Assembly (NCBI RefSeq): GCF_029392315.1 | Contig: NZ_CP113939.1 | Coordinates: forward strand, 2,108,001 to 2,172,000 | DNA: 64,000 bases | Source of the DNA: Bifidobacterium sp. ESL0690 | GTDB taxonomy: Bacteria; Actinomycetota; Actinomycetes; Actinomycetales; Bifidobacteriaceae | Direction: 5' to 3' | Shown: piece after piece, positions 1 to 11,400 of the stretch | Numbering within the stretch: the stretch's first letter is position 1 | How the letters are laid out: every line of letters starts with the position of its first letter | Translations under genes and position numbers: made by a program | The notes under the pieces: generated by a model | The model's input: the letters and a program-made list of their open reading frames with translations, nothing else | What the model was told of the DNA's origin: nothing | Databases searched by the model: none

Positions 1-578
1 AACCGGCCGTTGCAATGATGCGCATACATATTGCGCTTGTCTTTGCTGGTCTCATGATGATAGGTCATGGCCAAAATCACGAAAACGACAATGGCGAACA
101 CCGCCAGCGCCGACCAGTTGAAACGCAAGGCCGTGTCTGCGGAAATCGCGCTGCGAGCCTGGCCCGTCAGGCATTGCTGGATCTCGATATGCTCGTCCTG
201 GTCACAAATCGCGTTGTCACCCGCGGCATCGCCGTCATTCGGGCCTTCGATAGGAGTGACGGGAACCTTGTGGCCTTCCGGAACCGGGGTGGCCGGGACA
301 CTGCGCGGAGAAGTATTCTGCGCAGAATTGTTCTGCGAGGGAGCATTCTGTTGCGAAGGCTGCGAAGTGGCGGCTTTCGAAGTGACATTCTGAGAAGGAT
401 TATCCTGCAAAACGGCACCATTCGAAGGAATGTTGTGCAAACTATCACCCTGAACGGCAGCGACAATCGGGTAGGCGTCGACGGCGTTGGAATCCACGGC
501 TGCGTTCGCGGCGACGGGCGCAACACCCATAGCCATTGCTACGCACAAACCGATCAGAATCCTCTTCAACGACTTCAT
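1..578 (-). CDS. Secreted membrane-anchored surface protein, partial (3' end outside window)
   Basis: The frame stays open from the ATG at 578 to the left edge, so at least 192 residues are coded and the stop is not in view. Residues 1-27 look like a signal peptide (MKSLKRILIGLCVAMAMG, then an Ala-rich cleavage region). Residues about 45-105 are a Ser/Gln/Asn-rich low-complexity stretch, followed by a short segment with two Cys, then a membrane segment near residues 155-172 (LAVFAIVVFVILAM) and a charged cytoplasmic tail. There is no LPXTG motif, so anchoring would be by the C-terminal helix. The layout (MKS start, signal, low-complexity stalk, late membrane helix) is the same as in the BspA-like protein at 2165-4819, but without repeats. 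Function is not recognised; a small surface or envelope protein is the inference. Confidence 0.7.
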   Translation of the reverse strand, partial: MKSLKRILIGLCVAMAMGVAPVAANAAVDSNAVDAYPIVAAVQGDSLHNIPSNGAVLQDNPSQNVTSKAATSQPSQQNAPSQNNSAQNTSPRSVPATPVPEGHKVPVTPIEGPNDGDAAGDNAICDQDEHIEIQQCLTGQARSAISADTALRFNWSALAVFAIVVFVILAMTYHHETSKDKRNMYAHHCNGR

Positions 579-909
579 CGTTTCCCCTCGACTAGCTCAC
601 TTTCCTTTATTCAGACCCTCTTCGCTTACGCTTCGAGGCCAAGGATCTTGCTAACTATGTCATAAATAAAGATACCACGGTACACCGGAAGACCACGCAA
701 CTGTCTCAGGCCAATCACACGTTTCGTTGGTTAAGCGGTATTGAATAAGCGGTGAAAACAAGATTATTTCGACAAATTGTGTAGCTATTCATACATAATA
801 TGTATTATTGTAGAGTCAGTACTTGTGAAAGTGTTGGTCTGACAACATATGCCCTTTCATAAGCGGCTTGATTCTTCCTACTGACCAGAAGAAAGACTAG
901 GTGGCGCAT
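579..909. other. Intergenic region between divergent genes, with a 15-bp palindrome
   Basis: This gap of about 330 bases must hold the promoters for the leftward surface protein and the rightward LytTR gene. It becomes AT-rich from about 740. A perfect dyad, ATACATA-A-TATGTAT, lies at 791-805 and could be an operator for a regulator of the LytTR operon. LytTR proteins usually bind direct repeats, so a different regulator is possible. No gene or RNA is visible. Confidence 0.4.
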
Positions 910-1398
910 ATGAGCATCACGTTCCGCGCGAATCCTGATTTGCCTAAAGGCAGCGTGAATGTCATTGTCGAAGCGAGCGAAGCAACCGAGGAAACCGTTA
1001 AGCTGATGCAGTCGATCAAGACGTTGCAACGGCGCAACATGACCACCATCGCCATTGAAACCGACGGCAGCTACGAAATCATACCGACCGCCGCCATCGT
1101 CGCCGTGGAGGTCGACGGCGAGATGCTGAACATCCAGATTCTTGTCAACCAAGACAACACCACCCGAAAAGGCCAACTGATCACCACTCTGACTACCCAC
1201 GACACGCTCGTCCATTTCATGACGCGGCTGCCTTCCGAATTCGTTCGTATATCGCGCCAGGTGCTGATCAACATACGCCACCTGCGCTCCCTGAAACTCA
1301 GCTATTCCGGCAATATGAGCGCAAGCCTCGACGGCGGCAAGGAAGAAATCGTCGGCCGACGCTATGTGCCGGGTCTTCGTGAAGTGATTGGAGCCTAA
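910..1398 (+). CDS. LytTR-family DNA-binding response regulator (stand-alone)
   Basis: A 162-residue protein whose C-terminal 100 residues match the LytTR DNA-binding domain: the central run FMTRLPSEFVRISRQVLIN is the family hallmark, followed by LRSL and a final GRRYVPGLREV. There is no phospho-receiver domain, so it belongs to the small LytTR proteins usually paired with a membrane partner. I prefer the ATG at 910 because AGGTGG lies five bases before it; a GTG at 901 in the same frame is the alternative. The next gene, a DUF3021 membrane protein, starts two bases after the stop, and LytTR-DUF3021 is a known pairing in which the membrane protein is thought to hold or inhibit the regulator. 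Likely autoregulated; targets unknown, but the neighbouring surface-protein genes are candidates. Confidence 0.85.
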   Translation: MSITFRANPDLPKGSVNVIVEASEATEETVKLMQSIKTLQRRNMTTIAIETDGSYEIIPTAAIVAVEVDGEMLNIQILVNQDNTTRKGQLITTLTTHDTLVHFMTRLPSEFVRISRQVLINIRHLRSLKLSYSGNMSASLDGGKEEIVGRRYVPGLREVIGA

Positions 1399-1400
1399 CG

Positions 1401-1976
1401 ATGAAAAAATTGCACAGCCCAGCCGGTAGCATCAGCACTTTGCTGCGGCCTTCGCACAATGAGTCCAAGTTCGCCATGATTTTGAACTACGCCATCAAGG
1501 GGCCGATGATCGGCGCGCTGACGGTGGTCGTCATCGAACTGTTCCTGCCCGGATGGATGCCCATCGGTCGAATGAGCATGGGCACGATGCTTATCATCGA
1601 CGTCTTCTTGGGAGAGCTGACGTTGGCGCTGTTCTGGAGCGACCTGTCTTGGTCCATCATCATTCCGCTGCAAGGGTTCTCCACTCTGGCGCTTTCGGTG
1701 CTGTGGGTCTATATCAACGGCGGAAAGTCTCATCTGTTCAGCGACGAAATGCTTGTTTTTGTCGTCCTGTTTGTCGTGCTTTATATCTGCGCCTGGCTGG
1801 TAATCTTGCTTTACTCGCGGGCGATCACCGAAGGAATGAACGAACATCTGAATGCACGTCTCTCTGCTTTCAAGGCCAAAACCTACAAAGACAGTGCGAG
1901 CGATGCTGCCGAAGGCGTCGAAAGCAGTGAAAGTCTTGGTGAGGCTGGTACTGAAAACCAGATGAACTCAATATAA
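1401..1976 (+). CDS. DUF3021 family membrane protein
   Basis: A 191-residue protein with four predicted membrane helices: about residues 26-47, 57-75, 87-106 and 118-138. A soluble C-terminal tail of about 45 residues is rich in Ser, Glu and Ala. Length, topology and its place directly behind a LytTR regulator fit DUF3021, the usual membrane partner of LytTR regulators. Translation is probably coupled, since only two bases separate the genes. By analogy it would sit in the cytoplasmic membrane and sequester or antagonise the LytTR protein; that role is inferred from the pairing and is not visible in this sequence. Transcription ends at the strong hairpin at 2075-2113. Confidence 0.75.
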   Translation: MKKLHSPAGSISTLLRPSHNESKFAMILNYAIKGPMIGALTVVVIELFLPGWMPIGRMSMGTMLIIDVFLGELTLALFWSDLSWSIIIPLQGFSTLALSVLWVYINGGKSHLFSDEMLVFVVLFVVLYICAWLVILLYSRAITEGMNEHLNARLSAFKAKTYKDSASDAAEGVESSESLGEAGTENQMNSI

Positions 1977-2074
1977 ATAATCTGCTCTTTGACCCCTCTG
2001 GCAAAAAGTAGAGAAAACGCAGGCATGACCTTAGCCATGCAATCGGTAAATGCTCTTCTTCAGCTTCGATAACA

Positions 2075-2113
2075 AAAGTGCCTGTCACCGAACGAATCAG
2101 TGACAGGCACTTT
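2075..2113. terminator. Bidirectional intrinsic terminator
   Basis: A perfect 14-bp inverted repeat, AAAGTGCCTGTCAC at 2075-2088 and its complement at 2100-2113, with an 11-base loop. It lies between the converging DUF3021 gene and the BspA-like gene, and the A/T ends of the arms supply the U-tract in both directions. Confidence 0.85.
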
Positions 2114-2164
2114 GCTTTCGCAACCTTTCAGGCGGCTAACCACCATCCAGGTTACTTTTGGAAA

Positions 2165-4819
2165 CTACTTCTTGATCGTGGCGGAATCGAAATCACGATG
2201 GCGCGCAACGATGTATCCACCGTTCCTGTAGGCGAGGAGCAACAGGAAGAGAGGAATGAGGAAGAGGAGCAGCCACCAGAAGCTGAAGTGACGCACCATG
2301 GCGCTCGGGGCCGAAGCCTCAACCTCGCAACGCGACAGACCGTTATAGTCGGAGAGCTTCCAAGCCGCAGCCTCGGCATCTGCCGTGTCATCGCTCGTAT
2401 CGGTCAAGTCGACGGGCTGGGTGCCGTTGCTGTTGTTTTTGCGCTTGGCAGCCTGTATCTTACGATAGACATCCTCGGGAATGCACTTCGGACGGGCGCG
2501 CTGCTGCAATGGCTGCTGCTCGACTGGAGCGGCAGGGGCGGTAGCTGTGGGCGCAGCACCGTTATTGCTCGGGGCGGGGGCAGCCGCACGCGCTGCGGGA
2601 GCCGGGGCTGGCAACGGGGTCCTAGCGGCTGGCAACCTCGGCGCAGGGGTAACCAGCGGGTTCGGCTGGGCAGGCGGAATCACCGGAACAGGTCCGGGAG
2701 CAGGGGCGAAAGCCTGCCACTGAGCGTAGAGCACAGTCGTGCCCGGTGCCACCTTGATGATGTCTCCCGGCTTATAGTCGCCACGATCGGAACGCCAAGA
2801 GGTGAATGCATAGCCGGTGATCTGATATCCAGGCTTACCATCCTTCTTGCCATTATCGCTATTCCAAGCAACCGTACGCGGATAATTGTTCAGATCGACT
2901 CCGGCAGAGGGAGTGACATCGAAGCTGTCATCGGGAACGGTTCCGGTGACCGTAGAGCCTTCAGGGGCATTCGCCATATAACGAATGATGTAATGCTGAG
3001 ACGTCTGCGGCTGGGACTTGAGCTCCCACTGGGCATAGAGCTTGAGACTGTGATTACTACGGGTGAAGCCACTGGCTATCTGGCCCCCTACGTATTGCGT
3101 ACCAACACCCCTCGGATCCGTGTTCCAGCCTTTGAAGTTGTACTTGGTAGATGAGAACCCTGAAGGCGAAATCGGAATACTGATACGCGTCGCGTCAGCC
3201 TTTTCCACACGCTTGGTGGCAGTCGTTCCGGTGAGGTTCGCATCGCTCGGAGCGTTGCTTTCGAAGCTCACTTCGGCGAACTCCTGCCAGACGTAAGTGC
3301 CGCCGGCAAATGAGGAAGCGTGGGTCATATCGGAGAACGATTCATCGTCTCCACCCCTGCTATCACTCGCCCAACTGTCGTCGTCCTTCGTCCAATGACC
3401 GCTGTAGCCGTTCCCGTCGGTGGCACCGGCGTCGGATGGTTCGGTATTGTAGCTGAAGTACTCCGGGTACATCAGGGTCTTCTTGCCGAGAATAAGCTTG
3501 TTCAACGTCTTCGGAAATGCTGTCGAACCGGTGACATAACCAGTCACATTATGCGTGGACCAATTCGACAGATCGAGGGTTGTCAGCAAATCATCTCCAA
3601 TGAAGAGCGAGGACATATCTTGCAGCGCGGGCGTGTTCCAACGATGCACATCAATGTTCTGCAGCTGCGCATCGTAGCTGAACATCGCACTCATTGCCTC
3701 TACTTTTGAGACATTCCAGTTGGAGATATTCAAGCTCTTCAGGTTCAACATACGATTGAATGTCAATTCCATGTCTGTAACTTTGCCCGTGTTCCAATTG
3801 GACAAATCCAAGGACTCCAGGCCTGTGGATGAGAACGTGTTGTTTAATGAGGTCACGTGAGAAGTATTCCAATCATTAATGCCGGTGACTTCCTGAAGCT
3901 TCAAAGCTCCTTGGAACATGCTGGTCATGTTCGTGGTATTGGACGTGTTCCAACCGGTGGTATTGACGGTTTTCAGGTTGGGATCCGCGCCAAACATCTG
4001 CGTCATATCCTTAATCCCCGATGTATCGAAACCGGAGGCATCGACACTCACCAGGTTGGGATCGCCATAAAACATCATGGCCCCACCCGTAACGCCTGAA
4101 ATATAATGCAGGCCTTCGATTTTGGTAACGGTCGGCAAATCGCCGAACATAGAGGAAAGATCGGGCTGAGCGGGAGTAACAGGCGCGTCAAAGACGATGT
4201 GGGTCACCATGTCGTTGTCACGGTACGGAGCGACGTTGTAGTAACCGAAAATCCCCCCATGGATATAGACCGTACAGGCGCCCTCGGAGTCTTTCTGGAA
4301 CGTATATGTCGAGTCTCTGGAGTCACCATAAATGCCCCACGAGCCGCCGCCCCGGCAAGCGTCGTCCTGAACCTGCGGAACCTGAGGTATTTGCGGAATT
4401 TTCGGGGCGGGGGCTGGCTGCGCCTTGTGATCTGGGGACTGCGCGGTTTCGCTGGTCTCCGACTGCGCTGCGCTGCTGCTGCCTTGCTGCGCACTACCAT
4501 TGCCTTGCTGTGGGGCGCCTGAGGTATCCTTGCCGGCGGCTGCGGAACCTTGCTGGGCGGCACCGGACGACGGCGCTGCATTCCCGTTTCCAGCTTGTGC
4601 ACCAGACTGAGCCGCACTGCCGCCTTGGCCTGCGGATTGGGCCTGACCGGCTGCCGAATTGCCCGACGCGGCCGAAGGATCAGACGACGCAAGTCCTTGG
4701 GCGGACGGTGCAGCGGCGGACTGCGACTCGCCCTCGCTGGCGGACGCTGTGGCGAATGGCGCGGCAATCATCGCGGCTGCGGCAAGCATACCGACAATCG
4801 CTTTGTTCCAAGACTTCAT
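2165..4819 (-). CDS. BspA-like leucine-rich-repeat surface protein with InlB-type repeats
   Basis: An 884-residue exported protein. Residues 1-27 are a signal peptide (AAAAMIAAPFATASA). Residues 28-150 are a Ser/Ala/Gln-rich low-complexity stalk ending in a Pro-rich PQIPQVPQ run. Residues about 150-430 hold DUF285/BspA repeats with the unit LxLSNWNTxxVTDMxxMF repeated about six or seven times. Two InlB B-repeat-like modules follow (NFKGWNTDPRG with LYAQW, then FTSWRSDRGDY with LYAQW), about residues 515-700. Next come a Pro/Ala hinge, a short Cys-containing segment and a membrane helix (WWLLLFLIPLFLLLLAY) with a basic tail. No LPXTG motif is present. The start is fixed by GAGGAAGAG upstream of the ATG. 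BspA-type repeats are known in host- or cell-surface adhesion; that role is inference here. Confidence 0.85.
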   Translation of the reverse strand: MKSWNKAIVGMLAAAAMIAAPFATASASEGESQSAAAPSAQGLASSDPSAASGNSAAGQAQSAGQGGSAAQSGAQAGNGNAAPSSGAAQQGSAAAGKDTSGAPQQGNGSAQQGSSSAAQSETSETAQSPDHKAQPAPAPKIPQIPQVPQVQDDACRGGGSWGIYGDSRDSTYTFQKDSEGACTVYIHGGIFGYYNVAPYRDNDMVTHIVFDAPVTPAQPDLSSMFGDLPTVTKIEGLHYISGVTGGAMMFYGDPNLVSVDASGFDTSGIKDMTQMFGADPNLKTVNTTGWNTSNTTNMTSMFQGALKLQEVTGINDWNTSHVTSLNNTFSSTGLESLDLSNWNTGKVTDMELTFNRMLNLKSLNISNWNVSKVEAMSAMFSYDAQLQNIDVHRWNTPALQDMSSLFIGDDLLTTLDLSNWSTHNVTGYVTGSTAFPKTLNKLILGKKTLMYPEYFSYNTEPSDAGATDGNGYSGHWTKDDDSWASDSRGGDDESFSDMTHASSFAGGTYVWQEFAEVSFESNAPSDANLTGTTATKRVEKADATRISIPISPSGFSSTKYNFKGWNTDPRGVGTQYVGGQIASGFTRSNHSLKLYAQWELKSQPQTSQHYIIRYMANAPEGSTVTGTVPDDSFDVTPSAGVDLNNYPRTVAWNSDNGKKDGKPGYQITGYAFTSWRSDRGDYKPGDIIKVAPGTTVLYAQWQAFAPAPGPVPVIPPAQPNPLVTPAPRLPAARTPLPAPAPAARAAAPAPSNNGAAPTATAPAAPVEQQPLQQRARPKCIPEDVYRKIQAAKRKNNSNGTQPVDLTDTSDDTADAEAAAWKLSDYNGLSRCEVEASAPSAMVRHFSFWWLLLFLIPLFLLLLAYRNGGYIVARHRDFDSATIKK

Positions 4820-5340
4820 TGCTTCTCTTCCTCTCCCTGCGGTTTATGCCGTCCGCCGTTTCCATTCCAACCGGCGAACCTCATCCATCGCTATTACACA
4901 GCTCAAAAATATTCCGAAGTAATAATTATTAGTATAACAATGCATTACTACAAACGTTTCTATAAAAAACCGGTTTTCGACGATTTTCCAAGCACCAAAA
5001 GCAACAAAACCAACCATCTCAGCGCGACAAAATGAACTGAAATTTAATGTCTCGTCTTACAACCCTTGCCGGAGTAAGAGTTACGGAACCCCTGTCTTTT
5101 CTTAATAATGCGATGATAACTAACAAAAGGTAACATAATAGAATTGTAAAAACCTTCGACATGAAAATCAAATCGGATAATTTTTCTCACAGCATAACCC
5201 AATCAGGCATACATCTCGACACTTTCGTCGGTGGAAGGTTGCGTATCGATAATTCTGCAAACTGCCCATGGCTGTCTTGCTCGCTTCGAGGTTTTGCTTT
5301 TCTTGAGACAACCCTCGCAATTCCCGGCCACAACAACAAG
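4820..5340. other. AT-rich intergenic region, no gene seen
   Basis: About 520 bases, notably AT-rich from 4900 to 5200. It should contain the promoter of the leftward BspA-like gene. Short reading frames here lack ribosome binding sites and cross the fas terminator, so I call none. Confidence 0.5.
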
Positions 5341-5376
5341 AAGCCCGCCGCTGGATTGCATACCAGCGGCGGGCTT
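5341..5376 (-). terminator. Intrinsic terminator of fas
   Basis: Perfect 14-bp stem, AAGCCCGCCGCTGG at 5341-5354 with its complement at 5363-5376 and an 8-base loop, about 60 bases past the fas stop codon. On the minus strand the stem is followed by CTTGTTGTTG. Confidence 0.85.
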
Positions 5377-5433
5377 TTCGTCACCATTCGTTTACCGAAG
5401 GCGGCGGAATCTCTTGTTTGCTTGAGTTATCGG

Positions 5434-8400
5434 TTACGCGAAGTAACCGTCGGAGCCGAGGCGGGCGTCCGGGTTGAGGAGCATCGCCTTTTCGGCCTCG
5501 TGGGAATCGTAGACCTTCGTATCCTCATGGAAGCGACGGTTGTCGATCTCTTCGTAGAGCGGGGCCTCGCCCATCATGCCCATCAGGCGGCGACGCTCGC
5601 CGCGGGCCAGACGCTCGTTGGCGCGCTTGCGCCACTTGTCGAGCGCGTCCTGGCCGTACTCGTTGGCTACCGAAGCCTCGAAGGCGCCGGGGTTGACGAG
5701 GGCGACGAAGCCGGAGACATGGCCGAAGCCGAGCGAGGTGACCAGGCCGGCTTTGACGGAGCCGATGTTGAGCGGCTTGCGAAGCCAGACCATATGGTCG
5801 TCCTTGCGCATCTTCGGGTCGACGCAGTCCAAAGCCGCGTTGGCCGGGATGACGCCGGACTTGAAGAGCTGGGTCAGGCCATCGATCTGGAAGATCGCGG
5901 CGCCGCCCATAGCATGGCCGGTCAGGCTCTTCTGGGAAATGACGAACAGCGGGTTGCCGTCGTTGCGGCCGATAGCGTGCTGAATGGAGTTGTGCAGCTC
6001 GGATTCGTTGGAATCGTTGGCGTTGGTGGACGTGTCGTGCTTGGAGACCACGGCGATATCGTCGGGGGCAACGCCAAGACGTGCCAGCTGACGGACCAGC
6101 TGAGAATCCTTACCACCCTGAGCCGCAGCAAGGGCGCCGAGGCCCGGAGCCGGGATCGAGGTGTGCGCGCCATCGGCGAAGCTGTGGACGTAACCGACCA
6201 CGGCCGCGACGGGCAGGCCCATCTTCAGCGCGATGTCGCCACGGGTGACGAGCATCGTGCCGCCGCCCTCGGATTCCACGAAGCCGTCGCGGCGACGGTC
6301 GTTGGAACGGGAGAAGAAGCGGTCGGAGATGCCCTTGCCGTACATCACGTTCGCATCGGCGGTGGCACCCATGTTGCCGAAGCCGATCACCGAATCCACG
6401 CCAATGTCGTCGATCGCGCCGGTGACCACGAAGTCCGCCTTGTGCAGGGCGATCTTGTCAACGCCCTCCTCCAACGAAACCGCGGCGGTGGCGCAGGCCG
6501 AAACCGGCTGAACCATGTTGCCGTAGCCGCCGATGTAGGACTGCATGACGTGCGCGGCGACGACGTTCGGCAGGGCTTCCTGCAGGATGTCGGTCGGAAT
6601 CTCATGGCCGAGGAAGCGGTCGAGATAAAGCTTGCGCATGCTGGCCATGCCACCGAAACCGGTGCCCTGCGTGGAGGCGACCATCGAGGGATGAATCGTC
6701 TGCAAGACCTCTGAAGGGCTGAAGCCGGCCGAGAGGTAAGCGTCAACGGTGGTGACGATGTTCCAAAGCGCGATCTCGTCGACCTCGCCGACCATGGAAG
6801 CGGGGATGCCCCACTTGACCGGGTCGAAGCCTTGCGGGAACTGGCCGCCGACGGTGCGGGTCATCGCGAAGCGCTTGGGCACGCGGATCATCGAACCGGG
6901 CTGGCGGGTGACGCTCCACTCGCCGGACTCCTCGTCCTGCACGATCTGCGTATGCTCGGCGTCCATGATGACATACTGCTGGGCGATCTCTTCGGTGGGC
7001 ACGCTGAAGGTGACCTCGTGGTCGAGGTAGATCTCCACCTCGCCACTGGCGGTGCCGTCCTGATAGTCGCCGCTGCCCATGCCGTTGTCGAAGGGACGCA
7101 GGCCGGAGCGGGCTACGACCTCGTCGTGATAGCGCTCGGCGATGTCCTCTTCGGGCACGAGGTTGCCGTCGGTGTCGTACCAGCCGGCGTTCGGGCTGTC
7201 CTGCCAAGTGACCAAGCCCATGTTCCAAGCCAGCTCGAGCACCGCTCCTGCGGACAGATCGACGCTGCCGTCGGGATGGATGCCCAGCTCGGCCTCGCTG
7301 CGGGTGCGGCCGGAGCCCCACGGACCCAGCTCGCCAATGGAGACGATGACGATTTCGTCTTCGGGCTTGACGGTGACGTTACGCCAGTCGGCGAGGTTGA
7401 CCTCGGCCTGACGCGGCGGGTTCGGGGTGGGCAGCGCCTTGATAAGCGTCGCCTTGCCGGAATTGTTGCTGGAGCTGTCGGCTTGCGTATTCTCATCTGC
7501 GTTTGCCGCAGCAGAATTGGCCTTGTCGGCCTCGGCTTCGGCACGAAGCGCAGAGATATCGATGGGCTCGTTGCCCAAACCACCGGTCAGATCAGCGCGA
7601 AGCGGGGCCTTCTCGGCCTGTTTGCGGGCGCTGGCGTCGGCCAGGTTGAGCAATTGCTGCGCGATCTCGGCGGTGGAATAGGTGCGGATGCCGTGACGTT
7701 CGACCACATCGACCAGCGGGTCATTGCCGCCCATCAGGCCGGTGCCACGCACCCAACCGATCAGCGGATGGGCGAAAGTGACGCGGCCGGACCAATCCTT
7801 TTCGGCGCGGGCACGGTTGACGATGGCGTCGAACGAGGCCTTGACCTCGCCGTACGCGCCGTCGCCGCCGAAAACGCCGCGGTTCGGGGAGCCAGGCAGG
7901 ATGACGTGGAGCTTGTGCTGCACGTCGGTGTCGCCGCCGATGGCCGCAAAGCCGGTGATTGCGCGCTCGACGCCCCAGAGCATCAGGCGAGCCTGCGACT
8001 CGAAGAGCTGGCCGGAATCGGACATGGTGCCGTGCACCGGAGGTGCCGCGAACGGGAAGAAGAGGCTCGGCTCGTAGGCCGGCTTCAGGATCGTGGTGGT
8101 GGCGCCGGTGGTCTTCTTGCTTACGCCGCCGACCCACTTGACAAAGGCATCGACGTCACGATAGCTGGAAAGGTTGGCCGGAACCACCCAGAGTTTGGCA
8201 TCGCCGACCGCGTACTCGCGATAGACCTGCTCGGCCCACGCACGTACCGGCTGCGTGAAGTTGAAGGAAGTCGCGATAACCGTCGCGCCGCCAGCCAAAA
8301 GGCCTTCGACGATCTGGCCTGCGATGGAGTTCGGAGCCACGCCGGTGACCACGGCGACGTCGCCGGCAAAGCGGGACGCCTTCGCATCGTTTTTGGCATT

Positions 8401-11400
8401 GCTACGAGCCTCGACCGCGATGCGGTTGAAGGTGGAGGCCAGAATCGTGTCGCCATCCATTGAAGCCTTGGAAGCGAACCAAGTAGCCTGGTCGGCGACC
8501 TCATGGCCTGCGCCGATAAAGCTCAGCTTGGAGACCTTCTGGTCGTGGTTGTAATAAAGACGGGCGAGATCCTCGCGAGCGGTGGCCCAACGGTCGTCGA
8601 GCAGGAGGGCCTTGCGCTCGTCGAAGCGCGGGGCGACCTGATCGACCCAGTCGCTGCCAAGCTCGGCCTCTACGGCTTCGACCACAGCGGCATCCTCGTC
8701 CTCATCTTCATCGGGAACAGGAGCCTTGATGTCAAGCTCATCGAGCACGAAACGTGCGGTCTTGGCGAGCACACCGTCGGCACCGGTGACCTTTTCCGCA
8801 AAGGCATCGAGCGCCGCGGAATCGACCACTGAACCGCCGGCACCACCGGCGCTCGGAAGCGCCACGGCAACGCCGTGATCGGCGGCGACCTTCTGCACGG
8901 CCGCATCGATAAGCGCGTTGGCGTCGTTGGCATTGGAGACCTGGGCAGTGCTGAGGCTGGCGAGATCATCACCGCGCGAAGACGTGCCTTCACGGGTTTC
9001 AAGGACCAGCGTGCCAAGCACATAATCAGCCCAGCCCTGACCAAGCTGCCAGGTGTCGGTGACGCGCTTGACGACCTGAGCCTGCTTGACGCCGGAAGCG
9101 CCGAAGAGGCCGCGGATACGGTCACGCACGATGTCGGAAAGCACCGGGCCGAACGGCTTGTAGTTCGGAGCCACCTTGTTGACCAAAGCGTAAAGGTCGG
9201 TGATTGACGCCTCGGCGGCGCCGTCGACCGATGCCACGCCAAGCTCGGAGCTGATGTCCATCAACAGCTGGTTACGGCGTGAGGAGACGCCGTTGGTCAG
9301 GGTATCGGTGGTATCACTGTCGCCGATCTGATCGGGGCGCACCTTGGCTGCATAAGCCAGAAGCATCTCGATGCCGTCGGATGCCTTGAAGGGCAGATCA
9401 GCCGGACGTTCACCGGAAGCGGCGACAGGTGCAGCCGGAGCTGCAGGAGCGGCGGACTGCGCTGCCGGTGCCGAAGCAGCAGGAGCGGCTGCAGCTTGTG
9501 CAGCTGGGGCCGAAGCCGCAGCGGTTGGTTGAGCCGAGGCCGATGCCTCTTCGGTATCATCGTCCGTTTCGGGGACGAGGCTATCCGAATCGGTCATATA
9601 GACGCGCTGCTCGTCGCGACCCAGGTTGTAGACCGCAACCTCGCTGCCCGAGAAGTCAGGCAGACGCAAAGTCTTGGTGGCGAGGTTGGCGAGCGTCGGC
9701 TGGTTGCCGAGGCCGACTTCGACATAGTTCTCAACGCCGAGGCCGCCTTGGGCCGGGTCGCCGAACATGATGGCCTGCGTCTCGATCCAACGAACCGGGG
9801 AGGCAAACTGCCAAGCCAGAAGCTCGGTGAAGAGCAGGCGACCAAGCTTCTGCTCATCGGCAGCGTAGGAATCCCAAATCTCGGGGTTGTCGAGGGCTTC
9901 CTGGATGCGGGTGGACGGAACGACCGCGACGATCTTACGCGCGAATTCCTTGGTCATCTCGAACGGGGATGCAACCAGATTCGGGATGTAACGGCCGACC
10001 AAGCGCTGGTAGTCGATATGCGCAGGAAGCAGCGTGTCGAGCTTGTTGCGGAAGTCGGGCACACCCTTGCGCAGCAGCATGGAGTGGAATGGCACGTCGA
10101 TGCCGGGCACATACATGAGTGCAGGCTTGCCGCCGTATTCCTTGACGCGGCGTGCAGAATCGGCCTTCAGGGCCTCGAGGCCCTTGATGGTTCCGGCGAT
10201 GACATACTGAGCACCCGAGAGGTTGTAGTTGACGATCTGCAGGAACTCACCGCTCGCTTCGCTCACGGACTTCACGTAGTCATCCACACCGTCGTCGCCC
10301 ACGCCGAACTGGTTCGGGCGCAAAGCGGCCATGCGGTAGTTGGAACGGCCTTGCTCGTCACGCTCGATGAGGCTGTTCATCGCCGACCCTCGTTGGAAGA
10401 CCAGCTCAAGCACCGTCTCGAAGGGGATGATGCCGGCGAAGGAGCTCAGCGCGTTGTACTCGCCCAGCGAATGGCCGGCGAAGTAGGCGGGCCAGATGTC
10501 GCTGCCGGCCTCGCGCAAGCGGGAGGTCTGGGCATAGGCGACTGTGGCGAGCGCCACCTGGGTGAACTGAGTAAGGTCGAGCAGACCGTCGGGGTGATGG
10601 TAGGTCACGCCGTTGGCAGTCAGTGTCTTCGGATTGTCACGCACGATAGCGAGGATCGAGAAGCCGAGCTTTTCGCGGGTGACCTTGTCGGCCCGCTCCC
10701 AGGTCTCGCGGGCGGCGGCCGATTTGGCGCGCTCGTCCAAAACCATGCCCTGCTGCTGGATGCCCTGGCCCGGGTAGACGTAGGCGGAACGCGAGGCGCG
10801 AACCGCGGCGGTGCCACGGGAGACGATGTTGCCGTCGATGCGGCAGGTGACCTCGAGGGTCATCCCGCCGTGACGCAGCTTGCCGATGCGCTCGACGCTG
10901 ATCTCGACCTTGTCGCCCAGCTGCACCATGCCGTACATGTTGTAGGTCCAGCCGACAATCTCGTAATGCGCACCCTTGTCGTCACGCGCCTGCACCACGT
11001 GCTGGGCGGCGGCGGAGAGCCACATGCCGTGCACCAGCGGGGCCTTCAGGCCGGAGACCGCGGCACCGCGATGCGAGGTGTGAATCGGGTTGAAATCGCC
11101 GGAAGTACGGGCGAACGCGGTCATCTCGCTCGGGGCGGTCAACGTGACGCGACGGAGCATGCGGCGCGGGGTCGCGACCACCGGGTCAAGTCCCTTATCC
11201 TCGTTCTCGTCGAACGGCGTGCCAGCGCCCTTATGGCTCTTGCGATAGGAAAGGTAGTCGCCGTAATCGGGAACGTCGGCTGGAAGCTCGTCGGAATAGG
11301 AACGGCCGCGAACCGCGAAACGCTCGACCTCGTGGGCCAGAACGGTGCCGTCGATGGCGGTGTGGGTGACGTGAATCGTAACGATACGGCCGGAAGCAGA

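Noticed and set aside
2078..3154. A 358-codon plus-strand frame opposite the BspA-like gene
   Set aside because: Starts inside a terminator hairpin and is antisense to repeats that are unmistakable on the minus strand.
5161..6714. A 517-codon plus-strand frame across the end of fas
   Set aside because: It crosses the fas terminator and the ketosynthase code on the other strand; its sequence is the reverse-complement shadow of that domain.
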